The notes under the pieces were generated by a model, which saw nothing but the letters and a program-made list of their open reading frames with translations, had not been told where the DNA came from and did not search any database. Of a stretch of DNA of 64,000 nucleotides, positions 56,626 through 64,000 are shown one piece after another. This DNA comes from Pseudomonas deceptionensis (GTDB lineage: Bacteria; Pseudomonadota; Gammaproteobacteria; Pseudomonadales; Pseudomonadaceae): assembly GCF_900106095.1 (NCBI RefSeq), contig NZ_FNUD01000002.1:4857501-4921500 (forward strand), given 5' to 3'. Both the position numbers and the translations under genes were made by a program. The first letter of the stretch is position 1; every line of letters begins with the position of its first letter.

Positions 56626-57807
56626 TTACAGCTCGACCACTACCGCTTTGGATGAACGGGTCGCTTTGGCCCGTGCGGCCTCAATCGACTCATCCCGCGC
56701 CAGCGCCACGCCCATGCGGCGCTGGCCATTGACCTCTGGCTTGCCAAACAGACGCAAGGCCGTGTCCGGCTCGCTCAGGGCCACACCCAGGTTGGAGAAA
56801 GCGGTCTGGGTCGACTGCCCTTCCACCAAAATCACCGCAGAGGCCGAAGGCCCGAACTGACGGATCAGCGGAATCGGCAAACCGAGAATCGCCCGAGCAT
56901 GCAGCGCGAACTGCGACAAATCCTGAGAGATCAGCGTTACCAGACCTGTGTCATGCGGACGCGGCGAGACTTCGCTGAACCACACCTGATCGCCTTTGAT
57001 AAACAGCTCAACACCAAACAAACCGCGACCACCCAGCGCCTCGGTAACGGCTTTGGCGACACGCTCGGACTCGGCCAGCGCAATCGGGCTCATGGCCTGG
57101 GGCTGCCAGGATTCCTGGTAATCGCCCTTCTCCTGACGATGACCGACCGGCGCGCAGAACGTGGTGCCGCCAATGTGACGCACGGTGAGCAGGGTGATTT
57201 CGTAGTCGAAGTCGATAAAACCTTCAATGATGACCCGCCCCTTGCCCGCACGACCGCCTTCCTGTGCGTAATCCCAGGCCGCCTTTACGTCGTCGGCGCT
57301 GCGCAGCAGGCTCTGGCCTTTGCCCGAGGAGCTCATCACCGGTTTGACCACACACGGGAAGCCCAGGTCCAGCACCGCAGCGCTGTAATCCTCGAAGGTA
57401 TCGGCAAAATGGTACGGCGAGGTCGGCAGGTCCAGCTCTTCTGCCGCCAGACGGCGAATGCCTTCGCGGTTCATGGTCAGCGAAGTGGCACGCGCAGTCG
57501 GGATCACGGTGAAGCCTTCAGCCTCCAGCTCCACCAGGGTCGCAGTGGCAATGGCTTCGATTTCCGGGACGATAAAGTGCGGCTTTTCTGCTTCGATCAC
57601 GGCTCGCAGGGCGGCGCCATCAAGCATGTTGATCACGTGGCTGCGATGGGCAACCTGCATGGCCGGTGCATTGGCGTAGCGGTCGACGGCAATCACTTCG
57701 ACCCCCAGACGCTGCAGTTCGATGACAACTTCTTTGCCCAGCTCACCGCAGCCACACAGCAATACGCGGGTCGCGGTCGGCGACAGTGGAGTTCCGATAC
57801 GGGTCAT
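56626..57807 (-). CDS. purT: Formate-dependent GAR transformylase PurT
   Basis: PurT makes formyl-glycinamide ribonucleotide from formate, ATP and GAR in purine synthesis, an alternative to folate-dependent PurN. The 393-residue ATP-grasp protein has the N-terminal [21 protein letters not shown], the [17 protein letters not shown] block, [14 protein letters not shown] in the ATP-binding loop and [14 protein letters not shown]. Length is normal. Confidence 0.97.
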   Translation of the reverse strand: MTRIGTPLSPTATRVLLCGCGELGKEVVIELQRLGVEVIAVDRYANAPAMQVAHRSHVINMLDGAALRAVIEAEKPHFIVPEIEAIATATLVELEAEGFTVIPTARATSLTMNREGIRRLAAEELDLPTSPYHFADTFEDYSAAVLDLGFPCVVKPVMSSSGKGQSLLRSADDVKAAWDYAQEGGRAGKGRVIIEGFIDFDYEITLLTVRHIGGTTFCAPVGHRQEKGDYQESWQPQAMSPIALAESERVAKAVTEALGGRGLFGVELFIKGDQVWFSEVSPRPHDTGLVTLISQDLSQFALHARAILGLPIPLIRQFGPSASAVILVEGQSTQTAFSNLGVALSEPDTALRLFGKPEVNGQRRMGVALARDESIEAARAKATRSSKAVVVEL

Positions 57808-57895
57808 TTCAGGTCCTCAAGGAAACAAAATCATCGAAGGCGCGCGCAAAGCTTGCGCCTGCAGGGGGGGGGAGAAAGGCCGGCATGTTACATGA

Positions 57896-58357
57896 CTAGA
57901 CAGCGGCCTTGCGTAAACGCCAGGCCATTGCCAGCCATACGCAGGTAACACCGGCGAATTTTGAAGCCATGGCGATCAGAATCACGCCAGGGGTGAACGC
58001 ATCGATCATGCCGAAAAAGATAAAGGTATCTATGGGGATACTCAGTGCAGAGCTGATCCACAGGCGGTCATGCAAAGGGCGCTTGGTGATGCTGAACACC
58101 AGCCAGTCGATGCACTCCGATACGGCAAAAGCAGTGGCACTGGCCAGGGCAATCGAAGGGTCTGAGGTGATATACGACAGCACCAGGGCCGCCAGCATGG
58201 CCAACAGGGCACCGTGGCCAAACCGGGTTTGCACCATATCGCGCAACACAAACACCAACCCGCCCCAGGCTGACCAGATAATGTCCAGATGCGGCGCCGT
58301 GGAGAACGCGAAGTTGATCAGCACGACGCTGGCGATATAAGCGATAAGAAACAGCAT
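57896..58357 (-). CDS. VUT-family membrane protein (possible queuosine-precursor transporter)
   Basis: This 153-residue protein has about five transmembrane helices and is of the VUT/YhhQ-like family. The conserved FVLRDMVQTRFG, VSECIDWLVFSITKRPLHDRLW and SIPIDTFIFFG blocks match that family, some of whose members import 7-cyano-7-deazaguanine for queuosine synthesis. Substrate here is unproven. The ATG at 58357 is chosen since hydrophobic sequence begins there. The upstream frame is low-complexity. Confidence 0.78.
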   Translation of the reverse strand: MLFLIAYIASVVLINFAFSTAPHLDIIWSAWGGLVFVLRDMVQTRFGHGALLAMLAALVLSYITSDPSIALASATAFAVSECIDWLVFSITKRPLHDRLWISSALSIPIDTFIFFGMIDAFTPGVILIAMASKFAGVTCVWLAMAWRLRKAAV

Positions 58358-58424
58358 GGGAGCGGGCGACACCTCTAAATAAGGCGCACAGGGTACTTGA
58401 GGGCGTGCGCCGGGCCAAGAGCCC

Positions 58425-58441
58425 CTCTCCCTCCGGGAGAG
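58425..58441. repeat. CTCTCCC/GGGAGAG hairpin element
   Basis: A 7-bp perfect stem with a 3-base loop is followed by GTGAGGGCGCTCTC. It is a short relative of the element at 8135, lying just after the DUF1289 stop. Confidence 0.5.
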
Positions 58442-58454
58442 AGTGAGGGCGCTC

Positions 58455-58664
58455 TCAGGTTTTAGAACCCAACATCCACACAACCCCGCTGGACTTCGCC
58501 CGCTCATGGCACAGCCCCAGCACTTCACGTCGCTCGGGGTTGGTCATGCGGCTCCAACGGGTGATTTCCGCCACGGTGCGCTGGCAACCGCTGCACACGT
58601 CATCGTCGTCCAGTGCGCAAATGTTCACGCAGGGCGAGGAGACCGGGCGCTCCGTCTCACTCAT
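58455..58664 (-). CDS. DUF1289 domain-containing protein
   Basis: This 69-residue protein is Cys-rich: [21 protein letters not shown] holds the four-Cys pattern C-x3-C-x6-C-x2-C, probably a small zinc or iron-sulfur site. It is followed by EITRWSRMT, typical of DUF1289. Function is unknown. It overlaps the end of the gamma-carbonic anhydrase gene by 4 bases, so the two are co-translated. Confidence 0.88.
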   Translation of the reverse strand: MSETERPVSSPCVNICALDDDDVCSGCQRTVAEITRWSRMTNPERREVLGLCHERAKSSGVVWMLGSKT

Positions 58665-59185
58665 TGCTCTTGTACCTTCAGGTCACGGGCATAACGCTGG
58701 CCGTTCTTGACGTAGTGCGCTGCGCTGGCCTCCAGGAGTTTTTTCTGGTCCTCGGTCAGGTCCCGCACCACCTTGCCCGGTGAGCCCATGACCAGCGAAC
58801 CGTCAGGGATTTCCTTGCCCTCGCCGATCAGCGAGTTGGCGCCGATGATGCAGTGTTTACCGATTCTGGCGCCATTGAGGATTACCGCATTGATCCCGAT
58901 CAGGCTGTAATCGCCCACCGTGCAGCCATGCAGCATCGCGTTATGGCCAATGGTCACACCCGTGCCCAAGGTCAGCGGATACCCCATGTCGGTATGCATC
59001 ACGGCGCCATCTTGCACGTTGCTGTGCTTGCCAATCAGGATCAGCTCGTTATCGCCGCGCAACACGGCGTTAAACCAGACACTCGCGCCCTCCTCCAGCC
59101 GCACCTTGCCTATCAGGGTGGCATTGGGAGCTGTCCAGCTCTCGGGATGGGTTTCGACGAGCGAGTCGCCCAGGCTGTATTTCAT
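58661..59185 (-). CDS. Gamma-class carbonic anhydrase family protein
   Basis: This 174-residue left-handed beta-helix protein is made of hexapeptide repeats. Metal-binding His residues fall in [15 protein letters not shown] and [15 protein letters not shown]. It resembles E. coli YrdA/CaiE-type proteins, for which carbonic anhydrase activity is often assumed but weakly supported. It starts 43 bases upstream of the Nudix gene stop on the same strand. Confidence 0.9.
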   Translation of the reverse strand: MKYSLGDSLVETHPESWTAPNATLIGKVRLEEGASVWFNAVLRGDNELILIGKHSNVQDGAVMHTDMGYPLTLGTGVTIGHNAMLHGCTVGDYSLIGINAVILNGARIGKHCIIGANSLIGEGKEIPDGSLVMGSPGKVVRDLTEDQKKLLEASAAHYVKNGQRYARDLKVQEQ

Positions 59186-59228
59186 GCTGATGTCCTCAAG
59201 GCAGGCGTGGCTGTCTGCTGACAGCTCT

Positions 59229-59831
59229 TTATATGGAAATGGAGCGTTCAGGCGGGGAATGCAGGTTGATGTTGACGTCGTCGTACAGCAGGTTCATCAG
59301 CTCGACGATCATGATTGCCGTGAGCCCCCAGATTTTGTAAACGCCAAAACGGTAGCTCGGCACATACCAGCTGCGCCCCTGATAATCGATGCGATGGGTG
59401 TGCTCACGCGGGTCCTGACGAAAGAACTCCAGGGGCACGCTGAACACGGCGGCGATTTCGGCATCGTTGGCCAGGTATTCGACGTAGTCCGGCACCAGGC
59501 CGACGTAAGGCGTAACGCGGATACCGTGCAAAGAGATCAAGGGGCTGAGGGGGCCGATAATTTCGACCAGGCCCGGTGGCAGGCCGATTTCTTCTTCGGC
59601 CTCGCGCAGGGCGGTAAACACCAGGTCCGGGTCTTCCGGATCGCGGCGCCCGCCGGGGAAGGCCACTTCACCGCCGTGGGTCGACAGCCCGCTGGCACGC
59701 AGGGTCAGGATCAGCTCGGGCTCATCACTGCGCGTTACCGGCAACAGAACGGCTGCCTCAGGAAAGTAGCGTTCTGTTTCCAGCGTGCGCGGGGTGTAGC
59801 GGCTTACACGGCCAAGCAGCTCGTCCAGCAT
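59229..59831 (-). CDS. CoA pyrophosphatase, Nudix family (NudL-like)
   Basis: This 200-residue Nudix hydrolase has the box [20 protein letters not shown] followed by EEIGL (about 68-92). The [19 protein letters not shown] region before it is typical of the UPF0035/CoA pyrophosphatase group. It probably cleaves CoA or its derivatives to 3',5'-ADP and phosphopantetheine. It is divergent from the second Nudix gene at 59978. Confidence 0.9.
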   Translation of the reverse strand: MLDELLGRVSRYTPRTLETERYFPEAAVLLPVTRSDEPELILTLRASGLSTHGGEVAFPGGRRDPEDPDLVFTALREAEEEIGLPPGLVEIIGPLSPLISLHGIRVTPYVGLVPDYVEYLANDAEIAAVFSVPLEFFRQDPREHTHRIDYQGRSWYVPSYRFGVYKIWGLTAIMIVELMNLLYDDVNINLHSPPERSISI

Positions 59832-59977
59832 AGGTCATCTCGATCCGTCACTTATCGGGCATCATGCACCAAATCTTGCCGGGCACCCAAGCCCCACAGT
59901 GTCGCAGCCAACGATGCCGCACTTGCCGAGGGCCCGTTCCACCCCCCAAGATAAGCGCAGCACCCAGAGACCACAGC

Positions 59978-60535
59978 ATGAAATTTTGCAATTTGTGCGG
60001 CCATTCCGTCAGCCAGCATGTCCCGCAAGGCGATTCGCGCCTGCGCTATGTCTGCGACCACTGCCACACCGTCCACTACCAGAACCCCAATATCGTTGCC
60101 GGCTGCCTGCCCACCTGGGGCACGCAAGTGCTGTTGTGCCGGCGCGCCATTGAGCCGCGCAAAGGCTACTGGACACTGCCCGCAGGCTTTATGGAGAACG
60201 GCGAGACGGTCGAACAGGCCGCCCGGCGCGAAACCCTCGAAGAAGCCTGTGCCGTTGTTGAGAACCTGAACATCTATACCCTGATCGATGTGCCGCATAT
60301 TAATCAGGTGCATATTTTCTACCGCGCCGAGCTGCAAAACCTCGAATTTAGCGCCGGGGAAGAGAGCCTTGAAGTCCGGCTCTTCGAAGAAGCCGACATC
60401 CCTTGGTCAGAGCTGGCTTTTCGCACGGTCAGCCGTACCTTAGAATGCTTTTTCGCTGACCGCGCGGGAGACATTTACCCCGTGCGCAGCGAGGCTGTAC
60501 CGCCTCTGGCCAGCCTGATCAAACCCCAACAATAA
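59978..60535 (+). CDS. Nudix hydrolase with N-terminal zinc ribbon
   Basis: The 185-residue protein begins with a zinc-ribbon (CNLCGHSV ... CDHCHTVHY, residues 3-37). A Nudix domain follows with box GFMENGETVEQAARRETLEE plus ACA (about 70-92). It resembles the NADH pyrophosphatase-like group (COG1051). Substrate is not established. The ATG at 59978 begins the Cys motif. The stop TAA shares a base with an ATG of the next frame. Confidence 0.9.
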   Translation: MKFCNLCGHSVSQHVPQGDSRLRYVCDHCHTVHYQNPNIVAGCLPTWGTQVLLCRRAIEPRKGYWTLPAGFMENGETVEQAARRETLEEACAVVENLNIYTLIDVPHINQVHIFYRAELQNLEFSAGEESLEVRLFEEADIPWSELAFRTVSRTLECFFADRAGDIYPVRSEAVPPLASLIKPQQ

Positions 60536-60570
60536 TGCTGTTTGCCTTGCACCTCAGGAATATCCCCCTA

Positions 60571-61137
60571 ATGCGTTGGTTGCTCGCTGCTCTCTGCCTG
60601 TCGTTTGCCGTTACTTGCCAGGCCTCTGTTGTCATCACCGTAAACGGCAAACCCGTCGATAAAAACCAGGTACTTCAGTCAACCCCGCCGGCACTGCCGA
60701 TCCATACCGGGCAAAGCATCGAAAAGGTCCTGGTCCTCAAGTCTGCACGCAAGCTGCAACTGATCAGCGACGGTAAACCGATCAAGACCTACCGCATCTC
60801 ATTGGGCAAACAACCCAAAGGGCCAAAAATGCGCGAGGGCGACAAACGTACGCCTGAAGGGCTGTACTGGGTCGACTGGCGCAAAAAAAGCGACAAGTTC
60901 AACCTGGCCATGCACATCAACTACCCCAATGTCAGTGACGCGGCCACCGCACGGCGTGAAGGGGTGAACCCGGGGTCGATGATCATGATCCACGGCACAC
61001 CGGACAGCGAAGAAAACCCCGAAGACCTGTTCCATACCCTGGACTGGACCGATGGCTGCATCGCGATGAAAAACTACGAAATGCGCGAAGTCTGGAACCT
61101 GGTTCAAGACGGCACGATGGTTGAAATCCGCCCCTGA
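60571..61137 (+). CDS. L,D-transpeptidase (YkuD family)
   Basis: This 188-residue secreted protein has a Sec signal (MRWLLAALCLSFAVTCQA). The YkuD catalytic domain runs from about 45 to 185, with the His in MIMIHGTPDS and the Cys in WTDGCIAMKNYEM. It should form or exchange cross-links in peptidoglycan or attach lipoproteins. The ATG at 60571 gives a clean signal peptide, with AGGA 11 bases upstream. An ATG at 60535 that overlaps the previous stop is an alternative and would lengthen the signal by 12 residues. Confidence 0.9.
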   Translation: MRWLLAALCLSFAVTCQASVVITVNGKPVDKNQVLQSTPPALPIHTGQSIEKVLVLKSARKLQLISDGKPIKTYRISLGKQPKGPKMREGDKRTPEGLYWVDWRKKSDKFNLAMHINYPNVSDAATARREGVNPGSMIMIHGTPDSEENPEDLFHTLDWTDGCIAMKNYEMREVWNLVQDGTMVEIRP

Positions 61138-61408
61138 GCAAAAATAAATTCCAGCCGCCATACCAGCAGCATCCTCCCCCCCTCGTTTAATACCACTGCA
61201 CACCGCCGGGCCCAACCGGGCCCGCAACCTCTCGGCGCCTTCGCCAACACGCTAATACCACTTAAACACCAAATAAATAACCCACCCTGCAAACCCTTGC
61301 CTGCATGGGGCAAGCTCCGATTTCGCGCATTGACTTGGTATTAAAGTGGTATTAGTTTTGCCGCATTACCGAGCGACAAAACCCACAACCGCATCGGACA
61401 CATCGCCC
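61138..61408 (+). promoter_or_regulatory. nag operon promoter region with repeated operator-like sites
   Basis: The motif AATACCACT or its inverse occurs four times: TTTAATACCACTGCA (61186-61200), CTAATACCACTTAA (61252-61265), and a direct pair TTGGTATTAAAGTGGTATTA (61335-61354). The last overlaps a plausible promoter, TTGACT at 61330-61335. CTAATACCACTT and AAGTGGTATTAG form an inverted pair 85 bases apart. These are the natural candidates for binding by the GntR-type regulator encoded next, with possible looping. Confidence 0.6.
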
Positions 61409-62140
61409 ATGAGTACGCTTCTTGCCCTACGCCCGGACGACACCCTGGCTACGCCGCTGTACCTGCAACTCGCCCGAAACCTGGAAGCCGCGATTCACGC
61501 CGGCGTCTGGAAAGCCGAGCAGGCACTGCCTTCCGAGCGCAGCCTGAGCGAACAACTGGGCCTGTCCCGCGTTACCGCCCGCAAAGCCCTGGAAGTGCTG
61601 TTCGAGCAAGGCCTGATCCGCCGCAGCCAGGGCTCCGGCACCTTTATCACCCCGCGTCTTGAGCAACCGTTGTCGCGGCTTTCCAGCTTCAGCGAAATGC
61701 TCCGGCTCAAGGGCTTTGTGCCAAGTTCACAGTGGCTGGACCGGGAAATCACCCCGCCTACCCACGAAGAACTGATCCGCCTGGCGCTGTCGCCGACCGA
61801 CAAAGTCGCCCGCCTCAAACGCCTGCGCAAAGCCGATGACACCGTGATGGCCATCGAGATGAGCACCCTGCCTGCGTCGCTGATCCCACAGCCGCAGGTG
61901 ATTGGCGACTCGCTTTACGAACACCTGGACCGCATCGGCAAACCGGTGGTTCGCGCCCTGCAGCACATTCAGGCAGTGAACGCCTCGGCCGAATTTGCCG
62001 CGCTGGTCGGGATCGAACCAGGTACCGCCATGCTGCTGATGACCCGGGTCGGCTACCTGGAAGACAACACCCCCATCGAAGTCACCGACACCTATTGCCG
62101 CAACGATTACTACGACTTCGTGGCCGAGCTGCGCCGCTAA
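61409..62140 (+). CDS. nagR: GntR/UTRA-family regulator of N-acetylglucosamine use
   Basis: This 243-residue regulator has an N-terminal winged helix-turn-helix (about 12-78, with ALPSERSLSEQLGLSRVTAR) and a C-terminal UTRA effector domain (about 95-240, ending in VTDTYCRNDYYDFVAELR). It heads a nagA and SIS-domain gene cluster, so it most likely responds to an amino-sugar phosphate (NagR/NagQ/YvoA type). The ATG at 61409 precedes the conserved N-terminus. The frame upstream to 61346 overlaps the operator. Confidence 0.87.
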   Translation: MSTLLALRPDDTLATPLYLQLARNLEAAIHAGVWKAEQALPSERSLSEQLGLSRVTARKALEVLFEQGLIRRSQGSGTFITPRLEQPLSRLSSFSEMLRLKGFVPSSQWLDREITPPTHEELIRLALSPTDKVARLKRLRKADDTVMAIEMSTLPASLIPQPQVIGDSLYEHLDRIGKPVVRALQHIQAVNASAEFAALVGIEPGTAMLLMTRVGYLEDNTPIEVTDTYCRNDYYDFVAELRR

Positions 62141-62173
62141 CCCTCATTCGACGTCACGCCCAGAGAGCCGATC

Positions 62174-63280
62174 ATGTCTGAAGACAACATCCTCACGCCC
62201 CAAGGCTGGGTTCGCGGTCGCCTGCTGCTGCAAGGCGCCAGGGTGCTCGGCATCGAAGGCCGCCCCTGCGACCCGGCCGACAATGACCTGCCGTACCTGC
62301 TGCCCGGTTTTATCGACTTGCATGTTCACGGCGGCGGCGGCAAAGACATCATGCAAGGCAGTGAAGCCTTCGAAACCATCGCCCGCACTCACCTGCGGTT
62401 CGGCACCACGGCGCTGCTGGCCACCACCATGACCGCTCCGAATCACGACATCTGCCGTGTGCTCGGTGCCCTTGGCGATTTTTGCCAGCAGCGCCCAAGC
62501 GGCTGCGCCCGGGTGCTCGGCGTGCACCTTGAAGGCCCGTTTATCAACCCCGGCAAACTCGGCGCGCAACCCAACTTCGCCCACACCGCGCTGATGGCTG
62601 AAGTCGAGGACTACCTGGGCCTGGCGCCGATCAAGGTCATCACCATCGCCCCCGAGATTGCTGGCCACATTGAACTGATTGGCGAGCTCAGTGCCCGCGG
62701 TATCCGCATGCAACTGGGCCACACCCTGGGCAGTTATGAAGAAGGCGTGGCCGCTCTGGACGCTGGCGCCAGCAGCTTTACCCATTTGTACAACGCCATG
62801 AGCCCGCTGCATCACCGCGAGCCCGGCATCCTTGGCGCAGCGCTGGCCCATGCGCGGTTTGCCGAGTTGATCCCCGACTTGCTGCACGTACACCCCGGTG
62901 CGATCCGCGCGGCCTTGCGTGCGATCCCCTGCCTGTACTGCGTCACCGATTCAACCGCCGCCACCGGCATGCCCGATGGAGAATACCAACTGGGCAGCCA
63001 CACCGTGACCAAATGCCTGGGCGGCGTGCGCCTGGCAGATGGCACGTTGGCGGGCAGCACCCTGACCATGGATCAGGCGCTGCGCAACCTGGTGAAAATC
63101 GGCCTGCCGCTGGCCGAAGCCTCGCAACGCCTGTCGCAGTTCCCGGCCGATTACCTCGGCATGGAAGACCGCGGGCGCTTGCAACCCGGCAGCTGGGCCG
63201 ACTGCGTACGCCTGGACCGCTCATTGAACATCACTGCCGTCATGGTCGAAGGAGAAGCGCTTGACTTCCAAAATGCTTGA
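62174..63280 (+). CDS. nagA: N-acetylglucosamine-6-phosphate deacetylase
   Basis: NagA removes acetate from GlcNAc-6-phosphate. The 368-residue amidohydrolase has the metal motif GFIDLHVHGGGG (about 52-63), HLEGPFINPGK (about 118), LGHTLGSYEEG, SFTHLYNAM and the catalytic VTDSTAATG (about 257). It follows the regulator by 33 bases. The next gene begins inside its last codons. Confidence 0.96.
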   Translation: MSEDNILTPQGWVRGRLLLQGARVLGIEGRPCDPADNDLPYLLPGFIDLHVHGGGGKDIMQGSEAFETIARTHLRFGTTALLATTMTAPNHDICRVLGALGDFCQQRPSGCARVLGVHLEGPFINPGKLGAQPNFAHTALMAEVEDYLGLAPIKVITIAPEIAGHIELIGELSARGIRMQLGHTLGSYEEGVAALDAGASSFTHLYNAMSPLHHREPGILGAALAHARFAELIPDLLHVHPGAIRAALRAIPCLYCVTDSTAATGMPDGEYQLGSHTVTKCLGGVRLADGTLAGSTLTMDQALRNLVKIGLPLAEASQRLSQFPADYLGMEDRGRLQPGSWADCVRLDRSLNITAVMVEGEALDFQNA

Positions 63281-64000
63281 AGAGGCCCAGTCCTCGTGTG
63301 AAGCGGTCGAACGCCAACTGTTCAACCTCGACCCGTTCCTGGTCGACCTCGCCCGCGAACTGCGAGCCAACCCGCCCGATGTCGCCATGACCCTGGCCCG
63401 CGGCAGTTCTGACCATGCCGCCAGCTACTTTGCCTACTTGACCATGCAGCACCTGGGCGTGCCCGTGGCCTCGTTGCCGATGTCCGTTGTCACCTTGCGC
63501 CAGTCACCGCTGCGGGTGAAGGGGCAGGCGGTGTTTGCCTTCTCCCAGTCGGGTCAAAGCCCTGACCTGATCGACAGCCTGCGCTTGCTGCGTGAGCGTG
63601 GTGCCTTGAGCGTGGCGCTGGTGAATGCCGAGCATTCACCGCTCGAAGAGGCCAGCGCCTATACCCTGCCCCTGTGTGCCGGTGCCGAATACAGCGTGGC
63701 GGCCACCAAAAGCTTCATCGCCACCCTGAGCGCCAGTGCCCGATTGGTGGCGCATTGGGCCAATGACAAGGCCTTGCTCGAAGCCGGCCACTTGTTGCCC
63801 GCCGGCTTGCGCGATGCCTGCTCGCAGGATTGGAGCAAAGCCATCGACACCCTGCGCGATACTCAACGATTGCTGGTGATAGGCCGGGGGGCAGGCTTTG
63901 CCATCGCCCAGGAGGCCGCGCTCAAGTTCAAGGAAACCTCGACCCTGCAGGCCGAAGCCTTCAGCAGCGCCGAAGTGCGCCACGGCCCCATGGCCTTGAT
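63261..64000 (+). CDS. SIS-domain glucosamine-6-phosphate deaminase-like enzyme (partial)
   Basis: The window ends inside this gene, and 246 residues are visible. Two SIS sugar-isomerase domains appear: TLARGSSDHAASYFAYLTM and FAFSQSGQSPDLIDSLRLL in the first, and VIGRGAGFAIAQEAALKFKE with AEVRHGPMALI in the second. The glutaminase domain of GlmS is absent. This is the layout of NagB-II/AgaS enzymes that convert glucosamine-6-phosphate to fructose-6-phosphate. A TTG start at 63261 is chosen because AAGGAG ends 6 bases before it. It overlaps nagA by 20 bases. An in-frame ATG lies at 63273. Confidence 0.9.
   Translation, partial: MTSKMLEEAQSSCEAVERQLFNLDPFLVDLARELRANPPDVAMTLARGSSDHAASYFAYLTMQHLGVPVASLPMSVVTLRQSPLRVKGQAVFAFSQSGQSPDLIDSLRLLRERGALSVALVNAEHSPLEEASAYTLPLCAGAEYSVAATKSFIATLSASARLVAHWANDKALLEAGHLLPAGLRDACSQDWSKAIDTLRDTQRLLVIGRGAGFAIAQEAALKFKETSTLQAEAFSSAEVRHGPMAL

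Overview
The window is ordinary chromosome of a gamma-proteobacterium of the genus Pseudomonas, most likely the P. fluorescens lineage. The evidence is gene order that follows the P. aeruginosa chromosome from about PA3673 (plsB) to PA3759 (nag cluster), the mexL-mexJK and wspABCDEFR loci, and intergenic REP-like hairpins of the GTGGGAGCGAGC...GCTCGC type. Nearly all DNA is coding. No tRNA, rRNA, prophage, complete insertion sequence or CRISPR array was seen.

Layout. 1-8.1 kb: plsB (phospholipid synthesis), a YbaY-type lipoprotein, and the divergent mexL / mexJK efflux locus. 8.2-16.9 kb: rsmJ, an odd repeat-bearing protein, a DUF72 protein with a small partner gene, tsaB, adk, ppc, then two envelope lipoproteins (DUF4398 protein and LptF/OmpA type). 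17-24 kb: a small membrane protein, a lipoprotein hydrolase, a QEGLA-motif putative metallopeptidase, a lipoprotein, a TetR regulator, lysS and prfB with its +1 frameshift. 24-32.6 kb: a complete wsp chemosensory operon, WspA receptor to WspR diguanylate cyclase, read on the minus strand with start/stop overlaps. 32.7-37.3 kb: DUF533 protein, an OYE-family reductase, a 262-bp MITE-like element, recJ and yaeQ.

37.4-42.4 kb looks like a variable slot between yaeQ and thrC. It holds a class III CoA-transferase, a TIGR02285-type periplasmic protein, a stand-alone receiver and a BvgS/RocS-like two-Venus-flytrap sensor that stops after its PAS domain and has no kinase. This is the most unusual block of the window.

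42.4-53 kb: thrC, hom (with an attenuator-like leader), dsbC, xerD, a Na+/H+ antiporter, a thioesterase, the rpsP-rimM-trmD-rplS operon and ffh. 53-61 kb: a CcsA/YpjD-like membrane protein, a CBS-domain CorC-like protein, an MHS transporter, purT, a VUT-family protein, DUF1289, gamma-carbonic anhydrase, two Nudix hydrolases and an L,D-transpeptidase. 61.1-64 kb: the start of an N-acetylglucosamine operon (GntR regulator, nagA, a SIS-domain sugar-phosphate enzyme cut by the window end) with repeated operator-like sites upstream.

Start codons were chosen by Shine-Dalgarno spacing and usual family length. Several genes therefore begin inside longer open frames. All family assignments come from recognition of motifs and synteny, not from database searches.
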